The notes beneath the pieces are model-generated. The model had not been told where the DNA came from. It did not search any database and was given only the letters and a program-made list of their open reading frames with translations. From contig OX457037.1 of NCBI GenBank assembly GCA_949752735.1, positions 70,153,829 through 70,217,828 on the forward strand: a DNA stretch of 64,000 bases, read 5' to 3'. Every line of letters begins with the position of its first letter. Within the stretch, counting starts at the first letter, position 1. Positions 9,753-20,057 of the stretch are shown here, piece by piece. The translations under genes and the position numbers were made by a program. The stretch comes from Lumbricus terrestris (Eukaryota; Annelida; Clitellata; Crassiclitellata; Lumbricidae).

Positions 9753-10564
9753 AAAGGTTTCAGATTACCTCCTCCTACACATTACCCCCCTGCAAACTGT
9801 AAATTGCATCAATCATCGCATTTATTGCACTAAAAATATCAGAAAAATCATCCCGCTTCTTGTCTTGGTCCGAAGATTTTCATCCGTCATCCCACTTCGT
9901 GGTTTGTTATCAATATTTTCATCTGTAACTAAAATACTATTCGCCGCTGAAGTTTAGGCCTACATGGAGAAAATGGCTTCGAGGCTATTATTTTTTCGGA
10001 TGAAAATATTGGTAGCAAACCACAAAGTGGAATGACGGATGAAAATCTTCAGACTAAAACAAGAAGCGGGGTGATTTTTTCTGATTTTTTAGTTCAATAA
10101 ATGCGATGATTGATGCAAATCTAGTTTCCGGGGGCGGGGTACTTGTCGGTTAATTCACCGCCACACACAGAAACACAGCGTTAGGGGCTCAGGTTGTGCG
10201 CCGTGAGGGTCGGTTAGGGTTAAGGATAAGGTTGGTGCAGTCATTCTTGCTGAAATTGAAGCTGGATTGAAGAACACTAATCTTCAATTAAATAGAAGCT
10301 ATATTGACGAAAAATATTTTCTGACGAAATAGAAGCGAGATTTATCAAACAAATTCTTGCCTAAACAGAAGCTGGATCGATGGAAACGATTCTCGTCAAA
10401 CTAGAAGTTGGATAGTTGAATTGATTAAAAATAACAACGCTGGGTTTCTGTGTGTGGCGGTGAATTAACCGACAAGTACCCCGGGGGGTAATCTAAAACC
10501 GGTTTCAAGTTACCGAGGTGTAATGTTTAGGAGGGGTTAATTTGAAACCTTTACACCGGTAGTC
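9753..10564. mobile_element. Palindromic foldback MITE, family W copy 2 (interrupted)
   Basis: Same palindromic layout as the copy at 9303-9752, in tandem with it. Its right arm is interrupted at 10136-10482 by another MITE, after which the terminal GGTAATCTAAAACCGG to CCTTTACACCGGT sequence resumes. Confidence 0.75.
10136..10482. mobile_element. MITE, family V, with ~44-bp inverted ends and minisatellite core
   Basis: The left end starts GGGGTACTTGTCGGTTAATT and the right end is its inverted match ending AACCGACAAGTACCCC. Pairing extends about 44 bp through the CACCGCCACACACAGAAAC block with few mismatches. The interior contains GGTCGGTTAGGGTTA followed by several degenerate units of GAAGCTGGATTGATGAAAA. 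The same interior occurs at 60546-60720. I see no clear target duplication because the insertion lies in a G-run. Confidence 0.75.
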
Positions 10565-10668
10565 CTGTTTATCTAAGTTTTTTATATTAACAAGCCTGTT
10601 TCATAAGCAGATGAACAACATAAACTATATTAATAATTTGTCATCGCCTACATAGCGTATCAATCTAC

Positions 10669-10911
10669 CTGGCCCATCATTCCTCATTTCGTTCGTATTT
10701 AGGTTGTAAAACATGTCTTGCGTTTTCCAATCGTAGATGACTATGTCATCTGAATTCCACCTGCTCTTCTCATTTGACTGCAGACGGATCTCGTAGTAGA
10801 TAATCTTGGGAAGACTGACCCAGTCGCTCTTTAAGAAGACGATTGCACCGAATATGTCTCCGTATGTCGTCACATAATTTTCTAGCGCAGTTTTATCCGT
10901 GAAACCCAGAT
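10669..10911 (-). CDS. ABCA-family transporter, extracellular-loop exon
   Basis: This 243-bp minus-strand exon has clean splice signals: acceptor TTTGCTTGTTACAG before ATCTGGG, donor CCAG before GTAGAT. It encodes LGFTDKTALENYVTTYGD, then FGAIVFLKS, a KIIYYEIRL stretch, and YDWKTQDMFYNLNTNE. This follows the ABCA3-like ectodomain order: GF.s..dfe.Y, then vlAAVVFe, then lp..vkYhLR. It starts with two bases of a codon and ends with one, so the joins on both sides restore Asp codons and keep frame. The exon lies about 43 kb from the exon at 54157-54470 and about 6.4 kb from the one at 3976-4226. No stop or frameshift is present. The role is part of the first large extracellular domain of a membrane lipid exporter; the substrate is not determinable. 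Confidence 0.85.
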
Positions 10912-10933
10912 CTGTAACAAGCAAAGGTGGCAT

Positions 10934-11256
10934 TCATTCAATACCTTTCTGTTTAATTCTAATCAATTACACGCACACGCGGCACAGGTAGCCTATCATG
11001 CTACATGACCAATATGGTGGAGTTAAACATCGAAAATCAGAAGTATGAAAAGCAAGAGCAACCAAAAAATTGCCTAATGCCATGGGGGCCAAGAAATGCG
11101 AAAAAGTGTTAAAAAATATTAATGTCTTCAACCCGCACCAGAGAGGATAAAGTTGGGAAAAATTGCATTTTGAGATAAATTTGAAGGTTTTCGTAAGAAA
11201 TATTCTTAGCGCAATATAATTATCCGCCATTCAATATACCGTTGGATGGTATCCTA
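10934..11256. other. Intron sequence, nothing recognised
   Basis: AT-rich sequence 5' of the ABCA exon (minus sense). The polypyrimidine tract and acceptor of that exon are at 10912-10926. No repeat or coding similarity is seen in the remainder. Confidence 0.4.
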
Positions 11257-12100
11257 TCAACAGGGCGAATTTCAAAAGGGCGCAATCAAAAGGGCGCAAT
11301 CAAATGGGGAAAATCAAGAGAGCGCATTGTTTTTAGATCGCACCATCGGCACGAAAAGACAAAATTTATATTGTAAGAGTGATCAAAAGGGCGCAATCAA
11401 AGGGGCGCAAACGAATACAACGAAAAGGCAGTCAAAGGCGCAAGTTTTAAAAGACTAAAGGGAACCGAAAAGGGTAAATAAAGAGTGTGTTAATAAGGCG
11501 ACGAGCAATTGAAGTCCTCTTAATTGAAGCGAAATGATGAAAAGAAGAATTTTAGCAGGTCTCTAAGAAAGAACGATTACATGTATGAAATGAAAGCTTG
11601 ATGAAGGTTCTTTTACACGTGAAATAGAAGCTGGATTGACGAAAATAATGTTTAAGAAATGGAAACTGGATGAAGGTTCTATTATTGATGAAATAGGAGT
11701 TGAATTGATGAAAATAATGCTTAAGAAATGGAAGATGGATGAAGATTCTTTTATAGAGGAAAATAGGAGTTGGATTGATGAAAATAACGCTTAAAAATAG
11801 GAAATGGATTGACGAAAATAATGTTTAAGAAATGGAAGCTGGATGAAGGTTCTTTTATTGATGAAAATAGGAGTTGGATTGATGAAAATAATGCTTAAGA
11901 AATGGAAGCTGGATGAACGCACCTTCAACAGTGGATACATGCGCCCTTTTGATTGCGGTCTTTTTAGCATGCGCCCTTTTGATTTCGCCCATTAAACCGT
12001 GCGCTCTAAAAACAATGCGCTCTAATCATTTTCGCCCTTTTGATTGCGCCCTTTTGATTGCGCCCTTTTGATTGCGCCCTTTTAAAATTCGCCCTGTTGA
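11257..12100. mobile_element. Foldback-like MITE with AAAAGGGCGCAATC terminal arrays
   Basis: The left end TCAACAGGGCGAATTT and the right end AAATTCGCCCTGTTGA are inverted. Each arm carries several tandem copies of AAAAGGGCGCAATC (left 11273-11410) or its complement GATTGCGCCCTTTT (right 11940-12085). The middle (about 11570-11920) is a degenerate tandem repeat of TGGAAGCTGGATGAAGGTTC and GGAGTTGGATTGATGAAAA units. It is non-coding. The iterated terminal units resemble the layout of foldback elements such as Drosophila FB and sea urchin TU. Confidence 0.8.
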
Positions 12101-12216
12101 GAGTGAACCCCGTTGGATAGAGCTATCAAAACTGAATAAAATGATGTATCAACTTTGAGAATAGTTCTAGGGTGACCATTTTCTGGCCATTAAAACCGGT
12201 GTAAAGGTTTCAAATT

Positions 12217-14643
12217 GGTGACTTCAACGTTCACCTAGAAGATCCTACTCTTTCCACTTCAGTTCGATTCCTTGACCTCCTGTCTCAGTTCGGTCTTCGC
12301 CAACACATCAATCAACCTACCCACCTATTTGGTGGTCATCTTGATCTTGTCATAACCAGTGATGACGAACAAGTTGATGATCTCAGGGTTACCCCTCCAA
12401 CACTCTCGGATCATTCCGTCATCCAGTTCATCCTTCCTTCCATCCATCTTCAACCAATTCATTCCATTCGCATGCAAAGAGGATGGAAATCGTTCGACTC
12501 TCAAGCCTTCAGCAACGCTCTTCGTGAAACTCTTCTCTCTTCACCATCTCCTTCTCTCGACACGTTCACGGTCGCCCAATTATTTGACTTCTATACCTCC
12601 ACCGTCACAAATCTCCTGGATAATATGATTCCACGTCGAAAGGTATTGACACGTCTTCGTCCATTGGCAGTTTGGATTGATGCTGACTGCCATAGACTTC
12701 GTCGTCAAACACGATGCCTGGAGCGACGGTATCGCCGAACCAAAGATTCCAGTGATCGACTGACATGGATTACCCAGCTGCGCGCTCTACACAGTCTCTA
12801 CCACCACAAAGAGGCTGCTTATTGGGAAAAGCTGGTTTCACGCAACGCCAAAAATCCCAGGCGTCTGTGGTCGTCGATCTCCGGACTTCTTGGCAAGACA
12901 TCTCGCTCCACTGAAACACCTGCATTCTCTGCAAATGAATTCCTTGATGCACTATCAACAAAGATAGATCGCCTTCGTGCCTCAACTGCTGACGCACCTC
13001 CTCCAACATTTACCTCTACATCTACAGTCTTCGATGACTTTCGACCTGTCACTGAATCGGACCTTCGGCTAGTTTTTGCTACTGCAAATTTAAACTCATG
13101 TGAACTAGATCCTTTACCCCCATTTATTATTAATGACATTTTGGATGACCTTGGCCCCTTCTTGGTCTACCTGTTTAATAGGTCCCTCTCTGAAGGTTGC
13201 ATCCCTCCCTCACAGAAACGGGTTCTTGTCTTTCCTTCCCTCAAAAAGCCTAACCTTGACACCAACCTCTGCCAAAATTATCGGCCTATCTCCAATCTCT
13301 CCTTTCTTTCTAAGACACTTGAACGTCTCGTCTCTCTGCAGTTTCTACCCTACCTTGAGCAATCTGGTCTCCTTCCTCCAAATCAGTCTGGTTTTAGGGC
13401 CCACCATTCCACCGAGACTGCTCTCCTTTCTCTATTATCTGAAATCTATTCTGCCGTTGATAGGTCTGAGCTCACCCTTTTGGCTCTCTATGATGTCTCT
13501 TCAGCCTTTGATATGGTTGATCATGATATCCTTCTCAAGCGTCTTGAGACCTCCTATGGTGTTAAGGGCCTCCCATTATCTTGGTTTCAGTCGTACCTTT
13601 CTGAAAGAACCCAAATGATTATATCTGGTGACTCTCGAACCCAATGGGTTCATGTTAATCTGGGTGTTCCTCAAGGTTCAGTTCTTGGGCCGCTCCTATT
13701 TATTCTTTACACGGCTGACATCTCTTCTCTTTTTCCGATCTGTAGTGCTGCTGGCCATCTCTTTGCTGATGATGTCCAGGCATTTGTCCATGGTCCCCCC
13801 TCTTCCCAGCTGCTTCTAGTTGGGCTTATTGAATCTCTGACTAATCATCTCCACTCATGGATGTCTTCTAATCGCCTTTCTCTTAATACTTCAAATACTC
13901 AATTTATCTGGTTAGGTACTCCTCAGCAGCTCCATAAGCTTGATCTTATTCTTCTCTCTGCAAAATTCCCATTGTTTTCCTTCTCTTCAAGTGTGCGGGA
14001 TCTTGGTGTAGTACTTGATAGCTCATTTACCTTTACTGAGCATATTTCCAATCTGACACGCTCATCATATTTTCATTTAAGACGCCTCAGAGTCATTCGT
14101 CGCTCTGTCTCCTCCTCCATCTTCACTACCTTAGTTCATGCTTTCATATGTTCTCGTATTGACTATTGCAATTCTCTTCTCATTGGTCTTCCTAAAGTTC
14201 GTCTTTCACCGATTCAGTCAGTTCTCAACTCAGCTGCTAGATTAATTGGCCGCCTTCCCAAGTACTCTCACATCTCTACCTTTATGTTTGATGAACTTCA
14301 TTGGCTTCCTCTACGTGCTCGCACACAGTTCAAGATCCTCACTCTGATCCTAAAGTCTCAACGGGGTCTTGCCCCAAAATATCTGACTAAAACCTTACTT
14401 CGTCCTCACTCAGCTTCCTCCCACCGTCCACTTCGCTCATCCAACAGACTTGACTTATTGGTTCCCCGGTCTAGAACTGCTATGGCTCAGTCTCGATCTT
14501 TTGTCTCAATTGGTCCTTCTCTCTGGAATTCTCTGTCTCCTTCTGTTCGCTCAACTCTTCTGTCTGTCAGTCTATCCTCTGCTCTGTCTCTTCTCAAAAC
14601 CTGCTTCTTCTCGCGGGGCCTTGCGCACTGGGAGCGCCTCTGA
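12217..14643 (+). CDS. L2/CR1-type LINE polyprotein (partial endonuclease + reverse transcriptase)
   Basis: The frame is open without a stop from 12217 to 14643, about 808 codons. The first Met is only at 12472, because the element is 5'-truncated inside its endonuclease. The opening residues GDFNVHLED, then GGHLDLVIT and SDHSVIQF, are the last conserved blocks of an APE-type endonuclease. The reverse transcriptase follows: NYRPISNLSFLSKTLERLV, then YDVSSAFDMVDHDILL (about residue 425), GVPQGSVLGPLLFILY, and the catalytic FADD (about residue 516). The C-terminal domain ends in WNSLSPSVRS and LLKTCFFSRGLAHWERL. This is the layout of L2/CR1-group LINEs, which nick DNA and copy their RNA into the target. 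The RT looks intact, but the copy lacks its 5' end and so is not autonomous. Confidence 0.9.
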   Translation, partial: GDFNVHLEDPTLSTSVRFLDLLSQFGLRQHINQPTHLFGGHLDLVITSDDEQVDDLRVTPPTLSDHSVIQFILPSIHLQPIHSIRMQRGWKSFDSQAFSNALRETLLSSPSPSLDTFTVAQLFDFYTSTVTNLLDNMIPRRKVLTRLRPLAVWIDADCHRLRRQTRCLERRYRRTKDSSDRLTWITQLRALHSLYHHKEAAYWEKLVSRNAKNPRRLWSSISGLLGKTSRSTETPAFSANEFLDALSTKIDRLRASTADAPPPTFTSTSTVFDDFRPVTESDLRLVFATANLNSCELDPLPPFIINDILDDLGPFLVYLFNRSLSEGCIPPSQKRVLVFPSLKKPNLDTNLCQNYRPISNLSFLSKTLERLVSLQFLPYLEQSGLLPPNQSGFRAHHSTETALLSLLSEIYSAVDRSELTLLALYDVSSAFDMVDHDILLKRLETSYGVKGLPLSWFQSYLSERTQMIISGDSRTQWVHVNLGVPQGSVLGPLLFILYTADISSLFPICSAAGHLFADDVQAFVHGPPSSQLLLVGLIESLTNHLHSWMSSNRLSLNTSNTQFIWLGTPQQLHKLDLILLSAKFPLFSFSSSVRDLGVVLDSSFTFTEHISNLTRSSYFHLRRLRVIRRSVSSSIFTTLVHAFICSRIDYCNSLLIGLPKVRLSPIQSVLNSAARLIGRLPKYSHISTFMFDELHWLPLRARTQFKILTLILKSQRGLAPKYLTKTLLRPHSASSHRPLRSSNRLDLLVPRSRTAMAQSRSFVSIGPSLWNSLSPSVRSTLLSVSLSSALSLLKTCFFSRGLAHWERL

Positions 14644-14702
14644 ACGGTTTACCCTACTAGAGGCGCTTTATAAATGTTTAAATACAATACAATACAATAC
14701 AA
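12217..14702 (+). mobile_element. L2/CR1-type LINE, 5'-truncated, with ATACA tail
   Basis: The element runs from the truncated endonuclease to a 3' UTR (AGAGGCGCTTTATAAATG) and an ATACA repeat tail at about 14680-14702. It interrupts a W MITE, and AAATT flanks both sides. The continuous ORF suggests a recent insertion. Related, older copies are at 28495-31240 (minus) and 46985-47535 (plus). Confidence 0.9.
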
Positions 14703-14800
14703 AATTACCCCACTCCCCCGTTTCAGGTTACCCCCGGTATTCTGAAACCGGTTTGAGATTACCCCTGGGAGTAAAGTGAAATCGATTTCAGTTTACCCAC

Positions 14801-14915
14801 GTAGATTCACGACCGCACTGGCAGCGTCCTCGGGCAGGTTTCCCGTTCGTCGTGAACGACGCAACAAGTTAACCGAAGGGAACAATAATTTTTAAAGAAA
14901 AAGGGTTTGGGTCAA
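14801..14915. other. Short unassigned spacer
   Basis: No repeat or coding feature recognised. Confidence 0.4.
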
Positions 14916-15237
14916 CTATTCCGAGGGTCCACTATTCCGAACCCTAACCCTAAACCTAACCCTAAACCTAACTATGACCCTAACCCTAATTCACCCCAAC
15001 CCTAAACATAACCATAAACATAACCCGACCCAACCCTAACTCCAACCAAACCATAACCCTAGCCCTAACCCACCCAACCTTAACCCTAACCCACCCTAAC
15101 CCAACCCTAACCCTAACCCACCCTAACCCAACCCTAACCCACCGTAACCCTAACATGGCTAACCACCAAGGATAACGAACAAAATATAGCGGATATTCGG
15201 AATAGTGGACCTTCGGAATAATGAACCCTCGGAATAG
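14916..15237. mobile_element. MITE with CTATTCCGA ends and telomere-like CCCTAA core
   Basis: The left arm holds CTATTCCGAGGGTCC and ACTATTCCGAA. The right arm holds TTCGGAATAGTGGACC, TTCGGAATAATGAACC and CTCGGAATAG, the inverse of the left units. Between them (about 14937-15150) lies a degenerate array of CCCTAA, CCCTAAACC and CCCACC units. It is adjacent to the LINE remnant starting at 15238. Confidence 0.75.
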
Positions 15238-16590
15238 CTCTTGCCAAAGCATTTTACAAAGTAACCCATAAAAGACTGGCCAAAAATTTGCAAGCATGCG
15301 GGTCTAGAGCATCGGTTTCCAACCGGTGGATTGCGGACCACTGGGAATCCGCGCTCATCTGCCTGGCGGTCCGCAAGCAAATTCTGAAGTTGACATGTTT
15401 CTCATCTAAAAACATAGCATCGGATTTAATTGTGTCAACATTTCATTTTTTATTTAAGCGTCTATAATTTATATGATATGAAACTTGTAATAATCGGATT
15501 TACGATCAAATTATTCTATTTTAGGTAAGTCGGTTTGTTTCGATGGCTCGATAGCATTAGCCAGCGGTACCTAATTTCAGTGGTGTGGTCCGCAAGTCTC
15601 AAAAGGTTGAGAACCGCTGGATTAGAGGACACGTACTGAAATGGATTCAAGACTTGCTTTCGGATAGAAGAAAAAAACGTGGGCAATGGGCATAATTATT
15701 ATTATGGGAGAACCACTGTTACATGGGAGACAGTGCTTAGTGGAGCGCCACAAGGATCAGTGCTGGCGCCACTGTTGTTTGTACTTATTATTAATGATAA
15801 TATGATATCATACAGATGATGGGATTGTGTAACAAAATTGATAAGTCTGCAGATGATATAACACTATGTAGAGCAGTGAGTGACGTATAAGTAGCAGAGC
15901 TACTGCGGGAAGATCTAATAAGAATGTTCAGATGGTCTCAGGATTGGTAAATGCTCAAATTGTTAGGATTGCTCGATTATGCATATGGGGAAATGAAACA
16001 AGACGTTTGTTTGAAAGGGGTACGGCATTGAGAGTGAGTTGGTGAGGAAGAGAGGCAACTAGGAGTGATTATGCACAAGAGTGCAACACCTTCGAGGCTA
16101 TAATTATGCACTTGCATCATAAAAAAGGTTATTTCAACTGTAGGCACGGTAAGAAGGAAATAGTCACCAGGGACAGGGATACAATGCTAAGGCTGCGTAA
16201 ATCGCTGGTTAGTATGAAATCCATATATGAAACGGGATATGGAGAAACTGGAGGAAGTGCAAAGCAGAGCTCCGAAAACGATTTGGGGTTACAAAGATTT
16301 GAGCTATGATGGAATGTTGAAAAGTGCGGGCTAACAACACTGAAGAGAAAAAGGAGCAGAGAAGATCTTATTGAAGGACATAGGATCATCACTGAAAGGA
16401 CGCATTTAATTGGGAAAGGTTATTTGAATTAGCACCAAACAAAGCAACTCTGGTTACAGGTTAAATATGCTTAGGAAACCAAAAGGGGTATTAGGACAGA
16501 AATTCTTCAGTGCAAGAGTTGTAGACTTGTGAAACAGTTTGGAAGACACAGTCACAATAGCGTTTAAGGAGAAGAAAATTGGGTTTATTG
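15238..16590 (+). mobile_element. CR1/Rex-like LINE remnant (reverse transcriptase, degraded)
   Basis: Broken plus-strand frames follow the RT order: KAFYKVTHKRLAKNLQACG (about 15245-15300), VLKWIQDLLSDRRKKRG (15632-15685), GAPQGSVLAPLLFVLI (about 15745-15790), and SADDITLCRAVSD with the ADD core (about 15848-15890). Near 16320-16390 GLTTLKRKRSREDLIEGHRI follows, the usual C-terminal block of CR1/Rex-type elements. Several stops and frameshifts make it a dead copy. A hAT-type MITE is inserted at 15310-15619. Confidence 0.8.
15310..15619. mobile_element. hAT-type MITE inside a LINE
   Basis: The right end GGTTGAGAACCGCTG and the mutated left end CATCGGTTTCCAACC match the CAGNGGTTCTCAACC class of hAT termini. 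Subterminal TGCGGACCACTGG and GTGTGGTCCGCA pair inversely. Flanks GTCTAGAG and GATTAGAG agree at six of eight positions. LINE coding sequence continues on both sides. Confidence 0.8.
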
Positions 16591-16596
16591 AGCGTT

Positions 16597-16850
16597 CCGG
16601 TGTAAAGGTTTCAAATTACCCCCTCCTAAACATTACCCCCTGCAAACTGTAAATTGCATCAATCATCGCATTTATTGCACTAGAAATATCAGAAAAATCA
16701 TCCCGCTTCTTGTTTTGGCCTGAAGATTTTCATCCATCATCCGACTTCGTGGTTTGTTATCAATATTTTCGTCTGTAACTAAAATACTAATCGCCGCTGA
16801 AGTTACATGGAGAAATGTGGCAGAGGTTTTATTTTAGTAATTAGGGTGTA
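16597..16850. mobile_element. Family W foldback MITE, left half only
   Basis: This starts CCGGTGTAAAGGTTTCAAAT and follows the W left arm (GCATCAATCATCGC, TCATCCCGCTTC, CGTGGTTTGTTATC) through CGCTGAAGTTACATGG. It then stops before the inverted right arm. Confidence 0.7.
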
Positions 16851-17189
16851 AGTCCCTGAAGGATCATATATACCTCGGGAACTATAAAAATAAATAAAAT
16901 AATAATAGCAATAATAATACAATTTATCAAGACAACGACGAGTATGGTCATACTGGACTAGTTTTTATACAGTATAATGAACAATGAACTCCCAGGCCAC
17001 CATCTCTCACGGACAAAGAAGCCTGGAGCCAGCGATCGTCGTCAAGGTCCACGTTCAACATGATTGAAAGTGGTCGAACCGATCCATGCCTGGGCAATCG
17101 GCACAGACAGCTGTGCGCATTCTGTAGGTCTAAAGCAGCTTTGGAACGGTTAAGCTGTTTTTGAGCAGAACCAGAGCATCATGTGTGTA
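16851..17189. other. No recognisable feature
   Basis: Mostly AT-rich, with an ATAATA-rich stretch near 16890-16920. No coding similarity is recognised. Confidence 0.35.
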
Positions 17190-17577
17190 GAACATGGATA
17201 GTCTTGCGATTGCCCTCTCTAAATCGTTGGCCTTTGATCGTACGATCATCTCCACTGCTGGTCCTGGCAACAGCGCTTCGCTCCTCGGAGGTCATGATCA
17301 TGATGATTTTCTGAATTCTAGATTCTTAGATTTTGCCAGTTCCAGGTGTGCGAGTTTCCCTCTCGCTTTGATCACAATCTGCTACCATATGCCTAGGCCC
17401 TACTATAGGTCCTTTTTCAGCAGGGCTCTGATATTCACCGGTATAACACTAGAGGCGCCAGACTGTATCGTAGCGTACAGGCCTATTCCACTTAACATCA
17501 AGCAGGTCAGCGCAGAGTGCGCCTCTGAATAGGTTTATGGAAGAGGCGCTATGTAAATTCTCGGAATGAATGAGTTA
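17190..17577 (+). mobile_element. LINE 3'-end remnant
   Basis: The tail GAGGCGCTATGTAAATTCTC followed by GGAATGAATGAG matches the LINE tail at 7575-7630. Upstream coding sequence is too degraded to align with confidence, although the frame 17194-17532 is open and ends just before the tail. Confidence 0.5.
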
Positions 17578-17800
17578 ATTTCATATTTGCTACTGTTTAA
17601 TAATAAACCCAAGTTCTTCGATTCTTGTGCAATTAGATGGACATCGGTGGCAACTGTCTCTCTGTTGCTACCCAATGTTGGGTCATCCATGTAGTCAACA
17701 CACGGATTTTGGCCTCGGTTTTGCCAAAACTTATTGTAAGACAAGGCAGAACTTCAGAGGACACAAAGAATCGCCTTGCTATGTCCCCTTCTTCAGATCG
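17578..17800 (-). mobile_element. Non-LTR reverse transcriptase scrap (YMDD box)
   Basis: The minus frame 17535-17744 encodes YMDDPTLGSNRETV followed by LIAQESKNLGLLLNSSKYEI. This is the catalytic xxDD motif and the following helix of a LINE reverse transcriptase of the same general type as the fragment at 52690-53920. Flanking domains are not recognisable. Confidence 0.65.
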
Positions 17801-18129
17801 AATGATACTCGATCCGCAACGTTGGATTGGACGGTTGGAGTAGGCAGCGTGAGCAAAATCGGTAGAACTCTGGTATGCTTCTACAACTGCCTCTAGGAGC
17901 GAGTCTCTGCACAGAGTGTAAAATCAAGCTTCACCGATACATAGTATTCAGGCGTTGTTGTAACCCTACGGCGCGTTGCATCAACAGCTGCCGCAGCGAC
18001 TTCTGGAATGCATACGCCCAGCTGAATAGGCGCAAGCAGATGAGACAGTCCTGTCACACCATAAGAATTATCACACTTCGTTGCCATACTTGCAAATTTG
18101 TCTTCTTATTTGGAATAGGTTTGAAACAG

Positions 18130-18130
<1 letters not shown>

Positions 18131-18170
<40 letters not shown>
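18131..18170. repeat. (TG)n microsatellite
   Basis: A pure TG run of about 40 bp. Confidence 0.95.
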
Positions 18171-18172
<2 letters not shown>

Positions 18173-18800
18173 CTTGTATCCACTACCTTACGCTGCCTTT
18201 CATGAGTTCAAAACCTACCTTCCGGGGTCGCAATGTCTTGTGGGTACATTTTTCAAGACCCCACATGGAATTCATCGGCAATCCTCTGATTTGTGCATAT
18301 CCAGTGTCCAATTAAGGTTTCCTTCTGGGGTCATGTCCCCATAAGGTGTGTGTATAGTGGGTGAACTGTGTGCACACACAATCCACACACTCTGCCCTGA
18401 TGAACATTTTCGTGAAATCCGGCCATCTGGTGGGAAATATGCACTAATATATTCATTATGTAGCCTTCCATCAATGCCTTGTAAGTTGGCTATCTGTTAG
18501 TGTATTGTACCCTTACAAATTCCATGTGGGTACAATTTGACATTTCACTGCAAACGGGTTTTGTAAAACTACGCCGAAAAAAAGTGCCACACACTGTCCC
18601 CGCAGGGTTTGCCTGTGGGAGCTTAAGTGTGCAGTTATCCTGTTTACGCTTTCATAGATGATGCCAGATGAATGAGTCATTACAGAAAGGGTTGGCTATG
18701 ACCCTAGCAGAGGTCAAATCGGCCAGTCGGCGCACAAAGGGCACTGGACAAAGAGCGACACCAGTCTAGGTGTGTTATGATTGTGGAATCAATCATGTAA
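18171..18800. other. No gene; paired short inverted motifs
   Basis: The motifs CCACATGGAATTCATCGG (about 18260) and ATTCCATGTGGGTAC (about 18518) are inversely related. A similar CCCACATGGAATG lies at 52390. This may be an old MITE, but I cannot define its ends. Confidence 0.3.
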
Positions 18801-18802
18801 AC

Positions 18803-20057
18803 CAGGGGTTCTCAACCGGTGTGTCGCGACACACTGGTGTGTCGCGACTTGACCGGCGGTGTGTCGCGTAAAAGTGGTGTGTCGCTGGTGTGTCGCGAAG
18901 AATTGGTGTGTCGCGAATTAATAATAATAATAATAAATTATCTTCATTTCTTTTCCAAACTGACACAACGCAGTAGGCCAATGATTACATGAAATAATCC
19001 TAGATAACAGCAGTCTACTAAATTCTCACAGCACACGTCCGTTGTTCTTGCATTAGCCTATACACTGACTTCCTTTACCTACAGGTAATTTAGAAGTTTA
19101 GCGGATGACTGCAATGAGAATTTGTTGCGCTCTATTTATCTATCTATTTTACCGCGCGGTCTGGGGTAGTTATGACGTTTATGTTCAACGGATATGACAT
19201 AATGGCCTATGTAAACACGTTTGCGATCGCACCTGTTAGAAAACTTTTACCCGTTAACCTAAGCTAAGTCAGCAATCGAAACGGAAAAATTCAACGTAAG
19301 AAAACGCAAATTTAGCCATCCTCTTCAGATGCTGATATTAAGAAGACAAGGTGGATGTTGAACCCATTCCTCAGAGAAAACATCAATGGAGCAGAATTGA
19401 ACAACAATGAACAGGAAACACTTGTTGTGTGATTCCAGAATGAAGGACATGTATAATAGAACTCAGTTCTGGGCAAAGACGTACAATGAAGAACATTACA
19501 AATCACTTGCAAACAAAGCTATCAATGAGCTGGTTTCCTTTCATGGCTCCTATTTATCTGAACAGGGCTTTTCTCAGATGATCAACATAAAGAACAAGAA
19601 TCGGAACAAACTTGTCGGAGGTACCCTCTCAGCCTGCTTACGAATTGCACTTTAAAAAAACTGTGGAACCGCGTTTTAATATGATCCAAAGAAAAATTCA
19701 AGAACAAAGATCCCATTAACTGTTAGGACTATAAGGTCTTAGTAATTAGGTGACTAAACTGACGTCGAGTTGTAGAAATTACTATAGATTGGGATCAGAA
19801 GAATAATCTAGAATGTTAGAATCATAAAAACTGGAAAGAAATTCAATATAATTATTTTCATTTATTAAAAATGTCAGCAGTTTAGCATTTTAGAAGGATA
19901 AATAAGTTTGAGAGCAAATTTGAAATAAATAGACATGTTTAACTTTGACACTTTTTTATATTTTTACGACATTTACATATGACGATTGAATGGTGTGTCG
20001 CCAAATTTGATAACAAGTTTAAGTGTGTCGCGGGACGAAAAAGGTTGAGAACCCCTG
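18803..20057 (+). mobile_element. hAT transposon (ZBED/hAT-like), internally deleted
   Basis: The ends CAGGGGTTCTCAACC and GGTTGAGAACCCCTG are perfect 15-bp inverted repeats. The 8-bp duplication ATGTAAAC flanks them (18795-18802, 20058-20065). GTGTGTCGCG repeats fill the left subterminal region and recur near the right end. A C-terminal transposase remnant lies at about 19407-19655. The rest of the transposase is deleted, so the copy is not autonomous. Confidence 0.92.
19407..19655 (+). pseudogene. hAT transposase C-terminal dimerisation remnant
   Basis: The 82-codon frame ends with NELVSFHGSYLSEQGFSQM, then IKNKNRNKLVGGTLSACL and RIAL before the stop. This is the conserved tail of ZBED5-type hAT transposases (YLCE.GFS, IK.K.RN.L, LR.AL), part of the dimerisation domain. 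The catalytic triad and BED finger are absent. It lies within the element at 18803-20057. Confidence 0.8.

Larger units (their letters stand above)
12193..14800. mobile_element. Family W MITE fragment split by a LINE
   Basis: The left piece 12193-12216 (ACCGGTGTAAAGGTTTC) and the right piece from 14702 (AAATTACCCCACTCCC through GAAACCGG) are the end of a W foldback element. They are separated by the LINE at 12217-14702. The sequence AAATT occurs on both sides of the LINE and is a likely short target duplication. The rest of the W element is not intact. Confidence 0.65.

Noticed and set aside
12770..13139. Minus-strand frames inside the LINE
   Set aside because: Shadows of the plus-strand LINE polyprotein.
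14937..15150. An interstitial telomere or chromosome end
   Set aside because: The CCCTAA units are degenerate, only about 200 bp long, and bracketed by inverted CTATTCCGA arms of a MITE.
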